A stretch of DNA of 53,464 bases from Streptomyces albidus (ex Kaewkla and Franco 2022) (lineage in GTDB: Bacteria; Actinomycetota; Actinomycetes; Streptomycetales; Streptomycetaceae): assembly GCF_013870515.1 (NCBI RefSeq), contig NZ_JACBXA010000014.1:1-53464 (forward strand). Reading direction: 5' to 3'. Position numbers and translations under genes: made by a program. Below the pieces are notes generated by a model. That model made no database searches. It was given only the letters and a program-made list of their open reading frames with translations, and had not been told where the DNA came from. Position 1 is the stretch's first letter. Each line of letters starts with the position of its first letter. Shown here one piece after another: positions 26,472 to 36,114 of the stretch.

Positions 26472-28457
26472 ATGACGCAAGTCGAACGCCAGCAGTGGGA
26501 TGTCGTCATCGTCGGAGCGGGCGGTGCGGGGCTGCGGGCCGCGATCGAGGCACGTGAGCAGGGTCTGCGTACGGCAGTGATCTGCAAGTCCCTGTTCGGC
26601 AAGGCCCATACGGTGATGGCCGAAGGCGGGATCGCCGCCAGCATGGGCAACGCCAACGCGGGCGACAACTGGGAGGTCCACTTCCGCGACACCATGCGTG
26701 GCGGAAAGTTCCTCAACCACTGGCGGATGGCGGAGCTGCACGCCAAGGAGGCGCCCGAGAGGGTGTGGGAGCTGGAGACCTGGGGGGCGCTGTTCGACCG
26801 TACGGCCGACGGCCGCATCTCCCAGCGCAACTTCGGCGGCCACGAGTATCCGCGCCTCGCGCACGTCGGAGACCGCACGGGGCTGGAGCTGATCCGCACG
26901 CTCCAGCAGAAGACCGTCGCCCTCCAGCAGGAGGACTACAAGAACTTCGGGGACTACGAAGCCCGCCTGAAGATCTTCCAGGAGTGCACGGTCACTCGGA
27001 TCATGAAGACCCCGGTCGAGGGCGGTGCCCCCGGGGAGGAGCGCGTCTCCGGAGTCTTCTGCTACGAGCGCGAGTCGGGCCGCTTCTTCGTCATGGAGGC
27101 GCCCGCCGTGGTCCTGGCGACCGGCGGCATCGGCAAGTCCTTCAAGGTGACCTCCAACTCCTGGGAGTACACCGGCGACGGGCACGCGCTGGCGCTGCTC
27201 GCCGGAGCGTCGCTGATCAACATGGAGTTCATCCAGTTCCACCCCACCGGGATGGTCTGGCCGCCTTCGGTGAAGGGCATCCTCGTCACCGAGTCGGTGC
27301 GCGGTGACGGAGGTGTGCTGCGCAACTCCGAAGGCAAGCGGTTCATGTTCGACTACATCCCGGACGTCTTCAAGGAGAAGTACGCCGAGTCCGAGGACGA
27401 GGCCGACGGCTGGTACGAAGACCCCGAACGCAACCGGCGGCCACCCGAGCTGCTCCCCCGCGACGAGGTCGCCCGCGCCATCAACTCCGAGGTCAAGGCC
27501 GGCCGCGGATCTCCGCACGGCGGCGTCTTCCTCGACGTCTCGACGCGCATGCCCGCGGACGTGATCCGGCGCAGGCTGCCGTCCATGCACCACCAGTTCA
27601 AAGAGCTGGCGGACGTGGACATCACCGCGGAGGCCATGGAGGTCGGGCCGACCTGCCACTACGTGATGGGCGGCGTCGACGTCGATCCGGACACGGCCGC
27701 GGCCGTCGGAGTCACCGGGCTCTACGCGGCGGGCGAGGTCGCCGGCGGCATGCACGGCTCGAACCGGCTCGGCGGGAACTCGCTGTCCGACCTGCTGGTG
27801 TTCGGCCGCCGTGCGGGGCTGCACGCCGCGAAGTACGCCGCGGGGCTGAAGGGCGAGGAACGTCCGGCCGTCAACGAGCAGCAGATCGAATCGGCTGCGG
27901 CCGAGGCCCTGCGCCCGTTCAGCGCCGAAGAGGTCGCTGACGGGGCACCCGCGGAGAACCCGTACACCCTTCACCAGCACCTGCAGCAGTCCATGAACGA
28001 CCTCGTCGGCATCATCCGCCGGGACGAGGAGATGGCGCAGGCCCTGGAGAGGCTGGCGGAACTGCGCGTACGGGCGACGTACGCGGGGGTCGAGGGGCAC
28101 AGGCAGTTCAACCCCGGTTGGCACCTGGCGATCGACCTGCGCAACATGCTGCTGGTCAGCGAGTGCGTGGCGCGCGCGGCGCTCACACGCACGGAGTCGC
28201 GCGGCGGTCACACCCGCGACGACTTCCCGGAGATGGACCGCGAGTGGAGGCGCTCGAACCTCGTGTGCACGCTCGCCGACGAACCGGTCTCGGTCGACGC
28301 CTCGGTGCAGCCCGGCGAAGCCGCTGAGCGCGCCGACCGCGGACGCATCGACCTGCACCGCCGAGACATGCCGCCGATCCGCCCGGATCTTCTGGAGCTC
28401 TTCGAGAAGGAGGAGCTGATCAAGTACTTGACGGACGAGGAGCTGACGACCGAATGA
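26472..28457 (+). CDS. sdhA: Succinate dehydrogenase/fumarate reductase flavoprotein subunit
   Basis: A 661-aa catalytic subunit that oxidises succinate to fumarate with covalent FAD. The dinucleotide-binding GAGGAGLRAAIEA (15-27) and the FAD-linked His in KAHTVMAEGG (H46) are present. FIQFHPTGM, SVRGDGGVLRN, TCHYVMGGV and MHGSNRLGGNSL provide the dicarboxylate site and capping domain. The C-terminal helical domain ends in an acidic tail. The ribosome site GAGAGG lies about 12 bases before the ATG. It overlaps sdhB by 4 bp (ATGA), so the two are translationally coupled and made in equal amounts. Confidence 0.96.
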   Translation: MTQVERQQWDVVIVGAGGAGLRAAIEAREQGLRTAVICKSLFGKAHTVMAEGGIAASMGNANAGDNWEVHFRDTMRGGKFLNHWRMAELHAKEAPERVWELETWGALFDRTADGRISQRNFGGHEYPRLAHVGDRTGLELIRTLQQKTVALQQEDYKNFGDYEARLKIFQECTVTRIMKTPVEGGAPGEERVSGVFCYERESGRFFVMEAPAVVLATGGIGKSFKVTSNSWEYTGDGHALALLAGASLINMEFIQFHPTGMVWPPSVKGILVTESVRGDGGVLRNSEGKRFMFDYIPDVFKEKYAESEDEADGWYEDPERNRRPPELLPRDEVARAINSEVKAGRGSPHGGVFLDVSTRMPADVIRRRLPSMHHQFKELADVDITAEAMEVGPTCHYVMGGVDVDPDTAAAVGVTGLYAAGEVAGGMHGSNRLGGNSLSDLLVFGRRAGLHAAKYAAGLKGEERPAVNEQQIESAAAEALRPFSAEEVADGAPAENPYTLHQHLQQSMNDLVGIIRRDEEMAQALERLAELRVRATYAGVEGHRQFNPGWHLAIDLRNMLLVSECVARAALTRTESRGGHTRDDFPEMDREWRRSNLVCTLADEPVSVDASVQPGEAAERADRGRIDLHRRDMPPIRPDLLELFEKEELIKYLTDEELTTE

Positions 28458-29338
28458 GCGCGGAGACCCACGCGGGCGAGGGAGCGGGCACGCATACGCG
28501 CCCAGACGCGGAGCAGGCGGAGGGCACCGGCACGCCGGGCGCCGTCAGCGGCGGCGCACCGGACGCCTCGGGCACGAGTTACATCGCGCAGTTCCGGGTC
28601 TGGCGGGGCGACATCGACGGCGGCGGCCTGGAGGACTTCAAGGTCGAGGTCTTCGAGGGCGAGGTCGTCCTCGACATCGTCCACCGGCTGCAGGCGACGC
28701 AGGCCCCCGACCTGGCGGTCCGCTGGAACTGCAAGGCGGGCAAGTGCGGCTCGTGCAGCGCGGAGATCAACGGACGGCCCCGGCTGCTGTGCATGACACG
28801 GATGTCCATCTTCGACCGGTCGGAGATCATCACGATCACGCCGCTGCGGGCCTTCCCGGTCGTGAGGGACCTCGTCACGAACGTGAACTACAACTACGCG
28901 AAGGCCCGTGAGATCCCCGCGTTCGTGCCGCCTCAGGGCCTCGGTCCGGGCGAGTACCGGATGCAGCAGGAGGACGTCGGGCGTTCGCAGGAGTTCCGCA
29001 AGTGCATCGAGTGCTTCCTGTGCCAGGACACCTGCCACGTGGTGCGTGACCACGAGGAGAACAAGCAGGCGTTCGCCGGCCCGCGCTTCCTGATGCGTGT
29101 CGCCGAGCTGGACATGCACCCCCTGGACGCCGCTGAGGAGTCCGGGCTGGACCGCAAGACCACCGCGCAGGACGAGCACGGCCTGGGTTACTGCAACATC
29201 ACCAAGTGCTGCACCGATGTCTGCCCGGAGGGCATCAAGATCACGGACAACGCCCTCATCCCGCTCAAGGAGCGGGTCGCGGACCGCAAGTACGACCCGA
29301 TCGTCTGGCTGGGCAACAAGATCCGCCGCCGGACATGA
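28454..29338 (+). CDS. sdhB: Succinate dehydrogenase iron-sulfur subunit
   Basis: A 294-aa electron-transfer subunit. The N-terminal ferredoxin-like domain binds a 2Fe-2S cluster through C93, C98, C101 and C113. The C-terminal domain has C184, C187, C190 and C194 plus C247, C252, C253 and C257 for the 4Fe-4S and the third cluster. An extra N-terminal acidic, disordered stretch of about 40 residues is unusual and not needed for clusters. It is the last gene of the sdh unit and is followed by a strong hairpin terminator. Confidence 0.95.
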   Translation: MSAETHAGEGAGTHTRPDAEQAEGTGTPGAVSGGAPDASGTSYIAQFRVWRGDIDGGGLEDFKVEVFEGEVVLDIVHRLQATQAPDLAVRWNCKAGKCGSCSAEINGRPRLLCMTRMSIFDRSEIITITPLRAFPVVRDLVTNVNYNYAKAREIPAFVPPQGLGPGEYRMQQEDVGRSQEFRKCIECFLCQDTCHVVRDHEENKQAFAGPRFLMRVAELDMHPLDAAEESGLDRKTTAQDEHGLGYCNITKCCTDVCPEGIKITDNALIPLKERVADRKYDPIVWLGNKIRRRT

Positions 29339-29363
29339 CGGAGCATGACGCGAACTGACGGAC

Positions 29364-29399
29364 CGGACCGGGGGTGTGCTGAAGCACACCCCCGGTCCG
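29364..29399 (+). terminator. Rho-independent-type terminator after sdhB
   Basis: CGGACCGGGGGTGTGC (29364-29379) pairs perfectly with its complement (29384-29399), giving a 16-bp stem closed by the tetraloop TGAA. It starts 26 bp after the sdhB stop. There is no U-tract, which is normal here. Confidence 0.85.
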
Positions 29400-29591
29400 C
29401 CGTTCCGGCGAAATTCCGGTGTGGGCCTGTCTGAAGGCCCGCGCACGCCAGTGGTCGGACCAACGGCGTCCACGTACGGCGGGTCACAGCGACCCTCCGG
29501 CTGGATACGCTGCTCCCTCGGACGCAGCCGGGAGGGTGCGACCGCGTGCATGCGAAACGTCCGTGACCGGTACCAGCGCAGGGGAACCTCG

Positions 29592-31391
29592 ATGAGACGT
29601 CGGCACTTCCTTGGAACCGTGGGCAGCCTCGTCGTGGCGTCGGGGGTGGGCCCCAGCTCCGCACCCGCTCTGGCGGCATCGCCGTCCGTAGTGGTCAAGG
29701 ACGGCCCGCCCACGGTGACGCCCGACGATCTGCGCTTCCAGCCCCGCACCCTGCGTCCGGGGAGCCCGGCACGCGCCGGCCTGCTGAGCGCCGAGGTCAA
29801 GCGGCTCGTGCCCGCCGCGGAGGAGTACATGCGGCCGGGCCCCGGGCGTCCGAACCCCTCACTCCCCGGGTTCGTGCTGCTCGCCGCCAGGGACGGCGTC
29901 GTCGTGGAGCACGCCGCGCGCGGCCACGCCCTGCGGTACGCCAGCTGGGACGAGCCGACGCAGTCGGCGGTCGAGCTGCCGCGCGACGAGTGGGTGCCCA
30001 CGCGCAAGGACACGATCTTCGACGTGGCCTCGGTCTCGAAGCTGTTCACCTCGGTGGTGCTGGTGAGCCTGGCCGAGGAGGGGACGCTGGACCTGGACGC
30101 GCCCGTGAAGCGGTACCTTCCGGCGCTCGCCGAAGCCGACCCGGCTAAGGCTACGATCATCGTGAAGCAGCTGGTGACGCACACCTCCGGCATGAAGCCC
30201 GACATGGACCTCAAGCCCTACCCGGACCACGCGGCCCGGATCACCGCGGTCTTCAAGGAGCCGCTGCAGAGTGCGCCGGGCGAGAAGTACGCGTACTCGG
30301 ACCTGAACCTGATCACCGCCGGCAGTCTCCTGGAGAAGGTCACCGGCAAGGGCCTCGACGAGCTGGTCGCCAAGCTGATCACCGCGCCTCTGGGCATGGA
30401 CGACACCGGCTACAACCCGGCTGCCTCCAAGCTGGACCGCATCGCCGCCACGGAGTGGATGCCGTGGACCGGCCGGGGCATCGTTCGCGGTTCCGTGCAC
30501 GACGAGAAGGCGTACTACCTGGGTGGTGTCGCCGGCCACGCGGGCGTCTTCTCCACCGCCGCCGACCTCGCGGTCTTCGGGCAGATGATGCTCAACGGCG
30601 GTACGTACAAGGGTCATCGGGTGCTCGGCGAGGACTGGGTCCGCAAGGTGATCACCAACGAGAACCCGGGCATGGGTCCGGAGGCCGCCCGCGGGCTCGG
30701 CTGGCAGCTGAACCAGCGCTTCTACATGGACGCCATGACGTCCCCCGTCACATTCGGCCACACCGGGTACACCGGCCCCTGTCTCGTCGGCGACCCCATC
30801 AACGGCAGCCTCTTCGTGCTGATGGCCAACAGGGTGCACCCGACGCGCAATTGGGGCACCGAGAGCGTCTACCGCCGCGCACCCGCACGGCACCTGGCCC
30901 GCGCCGTCCCGGTGCGTCCGGCCGTCTCGCGGGCCGCCTGGTACTCGGGACAGGTCAACGAGAGCACGGGCACCCTGCGGGTCCCGCTGCGGCGAGCGGT
31001 GAAGGACGACGCCTCGCTGCGTTTCCGGCTCTGGTACGACACCGAGGCCGACACGGACGTCTGCACGGTGGAGGCCACGACCAGCGCACCCGGCGGCGAG
31101 GCCGAATGGACGGCCGTACCCATGCGTCTGCGGACGCGCGGGTACCGCTGGGAGAGCGACGGCAAGCTCTCGGGGTTCTCCGGGCGCCGTTGGCTGACCG
31201 CCCAAGCGCAGCTGCCCGACGGGGTGACGGGTGTGCGCTGGAGCTACACCACGGACAAGGATCAGCACGGGCGGGGCGTCTACGTGGACGACATCCGCGT
31301 GCTCAGCGGCAAGCGGCCCGTCTTCATGAGTGTGCGGCCGGCTGACAACGCCCGTATCGAGGCCGAGGGTTGGAAGCTCTCCGAGGACTGA
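29592..31391 (+). CDS. Tat-exported serine beta-lactamase-family hydrolase with C-terminal domain
   Basis: A 599-aa protein. MRRRHFLG at the N-terminus is a twin-arginine signal, with a hydrophobic core and an ALA cleavage site near residue 28. The catalytic domain is of the class C/EstB type: the SxxK motif is S147-V-S-K150, Y-S-D-L-N gives the second motif and HTGYTG the third. It is thus a penicillin-binding-like esterase, D-peptidase or beta-lactamase. From about residue 455 a beta-rich domain (YSGQVNESTGTLRVPLRR, WTAVPMRLRTRGYRW, VYVDDIRVL) resembles a jelly-roll binding module. I start at ATG 29592 because the Tat motif begins there. It may trim cell-wall peptides, but the true substrate is unknown. 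Confidence 0.88.
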   Translation: MRRRHFLGTVGSLVVASGVGPSSAPALAASPSVVVKDGPPTVTPDDLRFQPRTLRPGSPARAGLLSAEVKRLVPAAEEYMRPGPGRPNPSLPGFVLLAARDGVVVEHAARGHALRYASWDEPTQSAVELPRDEWVPTRKDTIFDVASVSKLFTSVVLVSLAEEGTLDLDAPVKRYLPALAEADPAKATIIVKQLVTHTSGMKPDMDLKPYPDHAARITAVFKEPLQSAPGEKYAYSDLNLITAGSLLEKVTGKGLDELVAKLITAPLGMDDTGYNPAASKLDRIAATEWMPWTGRGIVRGSVHDEKAYYLGGVAGHAGVFSTAADLAVFGQMMLNGGTYKGHRVLGEDWVRKVITNENPGMGPEAARGLGWQLNQRFYMDAMTSPVTFGHTGYTGPCLVGDPINGSLFVLMANRVHPTRNWGTESVYRRAPARHLARAVPVRPAVSRAAWYSGQVNESTGTLRVPLRRAVKDDASLRFRLWYDTEADTDVCTVEATTSAPGGEAEWTAVPMRLRTRGYRWESDGKLSGFSGRRWLTAQAQLPDGVTGVRWSYTTDKDQHGRGVYVDDIRVLSGKRPVFMSVRPADNARIEAEGWKLSED

Positions 31392-31476
31392 GCTCCGGGG
31401 GCCGGCCTCCGGGCCGGTCCCTGACGGGCTCCGCCCGCGCTCGGGCCGGGTGTCGGCACCGGATCGGCCTGGGGCC

Positions 31477-33273
31477 TCAGAAGAGGCTGAGCAAGGCCTC
31501 TGTCGGGTCCGAGGGCTTGGAGTCCCGTCCAGGGCGGGCGAGTTCGAACCAGACGGTCTTCCCGCGGTGCGTACGCCTGCTGCCCCAGCCCGTGCTCAGC
31601 AGGCCGACCAACTGCAGTCCCCTGCCGCCCTCGTCGGTGACGTGGGCGCGGCGGCGGCGGGGCTGCACCAGCCCTGAGTCCCAGACCTCGCACACGAGCG
31701 TACGGTCCAGCAGCAGCCTCAGACGTATGTCGCCCTTGCCGTGCCGAAGGGCGTTGGTGACCAACTCGCTGACCAACAGCTCGGCGGTGTCGGCGAGTCC
31801 GTCCAGTTCCCAGACGGCGAGCTGATCGCGGGTCAGTTCACGCGCACGGGCAACGGACCGCGGTTCGGACGAGAGCGTCCAGTCGCCGACGGCGCCTTCC
31901 GGGAGCCCCTGGACGCGGGCGACCAGCAGCGCTATGTCGTCCTCACCGTCGTGGACGTTGAGCGTGGTCAGCACACGGTCGGCGACGTTCTCCAGCGACT
32001 CGGTGGCGTCGGTGAGCGCCGCACGCAGCGCTCCCAGGCCTTCGTCGATGGGGTGTTCGCGAGACTCGACGAGCCCGTCCGTGTAGAGCGCGATCATCGA
32101 ACCGTCCGGCAGCTCTATCTCGATCTCCTCGAACGGCTCGCCGCCCACGCCCAGCGGCACCCCCTTGGGCACCTCCAACAGCAGCGCGGATTCGTCGGGT
32201 TCGACGAGCACGGGGGGCAGATGGCCGGCGTTCGCTATCGTGCAGCGTCGCGAGACGGGGTCGTAGACGGCGAAGATGCAGGTCGCGAGATAGACCTCCG
32301 ACAGATCGTCGCTGCCGCTGCGTTGAGAACCGGGGGCATCGCCGAGCCCCCTGGCGATCTCGTCAAGGGCGCCCAGGACCTCGGCGGGCTCCATGTCGGT
32401 CGTCAGCGCCAACGTCCGTACAGCGGTGCGCAGTTCACCCATTGCGACCGCTGCGCGAAGCCCGCGCCCCATCACGTCGCCGACGACGACAGCCGTGCGG
32501 TGGCCGGGCAGTTCGATCACGTCGAACCAGTCACCGCCCACCTCGGTGGCCGGGTTGCCCGGCAGATAGCGGCAGGCTATGTCGAGCCCGGCGGCCTCCG
32601 GGTCGCCTGGCGGCAGCAGGCTGCGCTGGAGTATCAACGCCCGCTCGTGTTCCCTGCGGTACAGGCGCGCGTTGTCTATGCAGACCGCCGCGCGGGAGGC
32701 GAGTTCGGCGGCGAGGGCCGCGTCTCGTTCCCCGAAGGGCTCGCTGCCCTTGACCCGGGAGAACTGCACCAGCCCCAGCACCCGGTCGCGGGCGACCATC
32801 GGCACGGCCAGCGTGGACTGCACGACGGCGCCGAACTGGAGCGGCACGGTGCTGTCCTGGCCGGGGACGTGCTGCACGTGTCCCGTGCGCAGGGCGCTCG
32901 CGCAGGGAGTGTTGAAGGGATAGCAGTGGGTCGCGCCTACGGTGACGGGACTCGAACCGGTCGTTCCCCTCTGGCCGTCACGGGTCAGGGACGGCGGAGC
33001 TTCGGAGACCGAGCTGGCGAACCCGACCCGGCGCAGTTCGCCGCTGCCGTCACCGGGACCCACGGGGCGCGGCTCGTCCCCGGCGAGGACTTCCATGTAC
33101 AGGTCGACGGACGCGAGGTCACAGAACTGCGGGACGCCGACGTCCAGCAGCTCGCGGGCAGTGGTCTCCAGGTCGAGCGAGTTGCCGATACGGGCGCCCG
33201 CCGCGTTGAGAAGAGCGAGTGCGCGACGTACGTCGTCCGGCTTCCCCGCCGCCTCCACCGGTATATCGCTCAA
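31477..33273 (-). CDS. GAF-SpoIIE phosphatase-HATPase partner-switching regulator
   Basis: A 598-aa signalling protein. A GAF sensor domain occupies about residues 15-205, a PP2C/SpoIIE serine phosphatase about 225-445 (metal motifs GGDWFDVI, VGDVMGRG, YTDGLVES and DDIAL), and a GHKL ATPase/anti-sigma-like kinase domain about 455-580 (LLVSELVTNALRHG, DEGGRGLQLV, GKTVWFEL). Such a protein would dephosphorylate and/or bind anti-sigma-antagonist proteins, tuning a sigma factor in response to a GAF ligand. The start is TTG with GGAAGGGG upstream. It is the second of two paralogues in tandem; no sigma factor or antagonist lies in this window. Confidence 0.9.
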   Translation of the reverse strand: MSDIPVEAAGKPDDVRRALALLNAAGARIGNSLDLETTARELLDVGVPQFCDLASVDLYMEVLAGDEPRPVGPGDGSGELRRVGFASSVSEAPPSLTRDGQRGTTGSSPVTVGATHCYPFNTPCASALRTGHVQHVPGQDSTVPLQFGAVVQSTLAVPMVARDRVLGLVQFSRVKGSEPFGERDAALAAELASRAAVCIDNARLYRREHERALILQRSLLPPGDPEAAGLDIACRYLPGNPATEVGGDWFDVIELPGHRTAVVVGDVMGRGLRAAVAMGELRTAVRTLALTTDMEPAEVLGALDEIARGLGDAPGSQRSGSDDLSEVYLATCIFAVYDPVSRRCTIANAGHLPPVLVEPDESALLLEVPKGVPLGVGGEPFEEIEIELPDGSMIALYTDGLVESREHPIDEGLGALRAALTDATESLENVADRVLTTLNVHDGEDDIALLVARVQGLPEGAVGDWTLSSEPRSVARARELTRDQLAVWELDGLADTAELLVSELVTNALRHGKGDIRLRLLLDRTLVCEVWDSGLVQPRRRRAHVTDEGGRGLQLVGLLSTGWGSRRTHRGKTVWFELARPGRDSKPSDPTEALLSLF

Positions 33274-33573
33274 CGCCGCCCCTTCCCGTGACCAGTGTGG
33301 GACCGGTTCCGAGCAGTGTGGCAGGCGTAAGGCACCCGGAACACGCTCTTCCCGATCGCCGCACGAATTTCTGCGGTTCCCGTCGCTTCAAGCAACAACC
33401 GTGCGGCCCCCACACCTCCGTGCAGTTCCCCCCTGTCATACGCAGGGGCACCTGACTCCTAACCCGGCTGGGGCCGTTCGAACCATTTTGTGCGAGGGCG
33501 CACTGCAGGAGCAGAGGTGCGACGCAGAATCGTGATTCGACGGTCAGCGAGCCGGTGCTCCCGTCAACCGCGC
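33274..33573. other. 300-bp gap between the SpoIIE paralogues, with direct repeats
   Basis: No gene is seen. CAGTGTGG occurs at 33293-33300 and again at 33314-33321, 21 bp apart (two helical turns), flanking a near-palindrome GGGACCGGTTCC. The repeats lie 20-50 bp upstream of the TTG of the 31477-33273 gene and probably belong to its own promoter, so the two paralogues may be transcribed separately. Confidence 0.5.
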
Positions 33574-36096
33574 TCAGCGGATGGGCAGTTCGAACCAGAC
33601 GGTCTTGCCCATGGGCCCGTGCCGCGTGCCCCAGCGGCGGGCCTCCCTGGCCACGAGCCGGATGCCGCGGCCGCCTTCGTCGTCCGGAAGGGCGCTGCGT
33701 TCGCGCGGCGGATCGGGCAGCGGATCGGATACCTCGATCAGGAGTGAGCTCCCCCGCACCATGCGGACGACGATGGGACCGTGCGCGTAGCGCATCGAGT
33801 TGGTGACCAGCTCACTGACGAGCAGTACGCACGCGTCCTCCAACGCCCCCAGTCCCCACTCGTGAAGTGTCCGCCGGACGACCTCACGTGCCCTGCGTAC
33901 GGCGTAGCCCTCGGCCGGGAAGGTCCAGGAGGCGGCGCTGCCCTGGGGCAGCCCGCCGAGCTTGGCCATCAGCAGGGCGACGTCGTCGTTGGGCTGGGAG
34001 GCGGTCCGCCCCTCCAGGTCGTCGATGATGCTGTCGCAGGCCTCTTCCAGCGTGGCCGGGGTCTCGGGGTCGTCCTCGACGGGGCCGCCGGAGAGCATCT
34101 CGCAGAGGCGGTCGATGCCCTGGGTGATGTCCTCCCCCCGCGACTCGATGAGGCCGTCGGTGTAGAGGATGAGCACCGATCCCTCGGCCACCTCAAGTTC
34201 GAAGGCCTCGAAGGCGACGCCTCCGACGCCGAGAGGGGCGCCCGAGGGCAGGTCCAGGGTGTGCGCCTCCCAGCTTCCGTCGCTGGTCTCGGTCAGCAGC
34301 AGCGGCGGGGGGTGGCCGGCCTTGGCGATGCTGCAACGGCGCGTCGAGGGGTCGTAGACGGCGTAGACGCAGGTGGCGATGAGGGGGTCGTCCGTGCTCT
34401 GGACGAAGTCGTCGGCGAGGTCGTTGACGCGCCTGAGCAGTTCGTCGGGTGGCAGGTCGAGCCCCGCAAGCGTACGGACGGCCGTACGCAACCGTCCCAT
34501 CGTCACCGCCGCGTGCAGTCCGTGGCCCATGACGTCCCCCACCACGAAGGCCACTCGGCCGCCCGCCAGAGGGATGACGTCGAACCAGTCGCCACCCACC
34601 TCGGCGCCGCTGCTTCCCGGAACGTAGCGATAGGCCACGTGCACGCCGGGCGGCTCCGGGACCTTCTGGGGCAGCAGGCTGCGCTGGAGCATCAGGGCTC
34701 CGGCTCGTTCACGCGCGTAGAGGCGGGCGTTGTCGAGGGTGATGCCGGCACGGTCGGCGAGTTCCATGGCCAGTGCTATGTCGTCACGGCCGAACGGCTG
34801 GCGCCCCTCGGCCCGGCTGACCATGAGCAGGCCGAGGACGACGCCTCGGGCGCGGAGCGGTACCGCCATCAGCGAGTGGACGTTGAGGTCGAGCGCCGCC
34901 TGCATCTTGGGGTCACCGGGATAGGTGGCGGCGAGCAGTTCGCGCTGGGACGAGGCGACGTGGGGGACGCCCGTGGCGAGGGTGCGGCCGAAGAAGGAGT
35001 CCGCGAGAAAGGGGACGTCCTGGCCGACGCGGAGCATGCGGTTCACCGTCGGCCCCTCGTCGCGGGCGGCGACGCCGAGCTGGAAGAGCGGAGTTCCGGT
35101 GAGCAGTTCGATGTCGGGCAGGTCTCCGCCGTGCGCGGCGGCTTCGATGAGCATCACGCCGGCGTAGTCGGCGAGCCGGGGAACGAGGCTGGAGGCCAGG
35201 GCCTGCGCGATCGCGGTGACGTCGAAGCGGTCCGCGAGGCCCACGCCGACCTCGTCGAGCAGGGTCAGCCGCTCCCGCGCGGCCTCGATCTTCTCCAGCG
35301 CCTCGCGCCGCTCGGTGATGTCCATGACGACGCAGCTGACGCCGAGCACCTCGCCCTCGTCACTGGTCAGCCTGCTGTAGGAGACGGAGCGCGATCCGGG
35401 GCCGTCGGGTGCCGGCATCACCACGTCGACGACGGGCCGCCCCGTCTCGAGAACCGTCGACATGACGGTGGAGACCTCCTCGGCCATCCATGCCGGAAAC
35501 ACCTCGTAGACGGACCTGCCGACGTGTTCCTCCACCGGCATCTGGTCGAGCCGGGCGAGGGCCTCGTTGACGCGCACGAACCGCTTGTCGTTGTCGAAGA
35601 GGGCGATCCCCAGAGGAGAGGACTCGAAGAGCGCGTCGAGCGCGGCCAGGTCGTGCTCGACGGCCCGGATCCTGCTGGTCTCGACGATGTTCGCCAGTAT
35701 GACGGGACGGTCCTTGGCGTCGTAGAGCAACGAGACACGGCCCTCGACGGCGACACGGTGGCCCGCGCTGTGAAGGATGCTCATGATGCCCCGCCAGCGG
35801 CGGTCACGCTTCAGGGCGTCGTCGCGCTTGCGCTCCCCCTCGCCGTAACCGTCCTCCAGAAAGTCTTGGATGCGACGGCCGACGACCTGCTCGGCGCGCC
35901 AGCCGAGGATCTCCTCCGTCATCGGGTTCCAGAGCAGGATCCTGCCGTTCCCGTCGAGCATGACGGTTCCGACCCGGAGGGTGTCGAGGATCGAGGCCGC
36001 TCCCTCGGAGGGTCCTGTGCTCACACCGCCCACGTCCCTGATCGGGTAGCCGTCCCGCCCGGTCATTCCGGACGAGGAGGACTGAAGAGTCCACAT
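33574..36096 (-). CDS. PAS-PAS-GAF-SpoIIE phosphatase-HATPase regulator
   Basis: An 840-aa multi-sensor protein. PAS domains at about 35-155 (GRILLWNPMTEEILGW) and 160-275 (FVRVNEALARLDQM, DITERREALEKI) are followed by a GAF domain (about 290-470), a SpoIIE-type PP2C phosphatase (about 490-710; GGDWFDVI, VGDVMGHG, YTDGLIES, DDVALL) and a C-terminal GHKL domain (LLVSELVTNSMRYAHG, DEGGRGIRLV, GKTVWFELPIR). It shares the last three domains, including a 20-nt identical stretch, with the 598-aa neighbour and is thus a paralogue with added sensors. Start ATG 36096 lies 18 bp after the SPOR-like gene; the ribosome site is poor and the exact start is uncertain. Confidence 0.88.
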   Translation of the reverse strand: MWTLQSSSSGMTGRDGYPIRDVGGVSTGPSEGAASILDTLRVGTVMLDGNGRILLWNPMTEEILGWRAEQVVGRRIQDFLEDGYGEGERKRDDALKRDRRWRGIMSILHSAGHRVAVEGRVSLLYDAKDRPVILANIVETSRIRAVEHDLAALDALFESSPLGIALFDNDKRFVRVNEALARLDQMPVEEHVGRSVYEVFPAWMAEEVSTVMSTVLETGRPVVDVVMPAPDGPGSRSVSYSRLTSDEGEVLGVSCVVMDITERREALEKIEAARERLTLLDEVGVGLADRFDVTAIAQALASSLVPRLADYAGVMLIEAAAHGGDLPDIELLTGTPLFQLGVAARDEGPTVNRMLRVGQDVPFLADSFFGRTLATGVPHVASSQRELLAATYPGDPKMQAALDLNVHSLMAVPLRARGVVLGLLMVSRAEGRQPFGRDDIALAMELADRAGITLDNARLYARERAGALMLQRSLLPQKVPEPPGVHVAYRYVPGSSGAEVGGDWFDVIPLAGGRVAFVVGDVMGHGLHAAVTMGRLRTAVRTLAGLDLPPDELLRRVNDLADDFVQSTDDPLIATCVYAVYDPSTRRCSIAKAGHPPPLLLTETSDGSWEAHTLDLPSGAPLGVGGVAFEAFELEVAEGSVLILYTDGLIESRGEDITQGIDRLCEMLSGGPVEDDPETPATLEEACDSIIDDLEGRTASQPNDDVALLMAKLGGLPQGSAASWTFPAEGYAVRRAREVVRRTLHEWGLGALEDACVLLVSELVTNSMRYAHGPIVVRMVRGSSLLIEVSDPLPDPPRERSALPDDEGGRGIRLVAREARRWGTRHGPMGKTVWFELPIR

Positions 36097-36114
36097 ACCC
36101 GATTTTGGGCCTAG

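Noticed and set aside
25560..28358. 932-aa open frame opposite the sdh genes
   Set aside because: It mirrors sdhC/sdhA on the other strand, and its composition is that of a reverse-strand shadow with no recognisable domain.
33781..36114. 777-aa open frame opposite the PAS/SpoIIE gene
   Set aside because: Shadow of a gene with five recognisable domains; no motif in the antisense frame.
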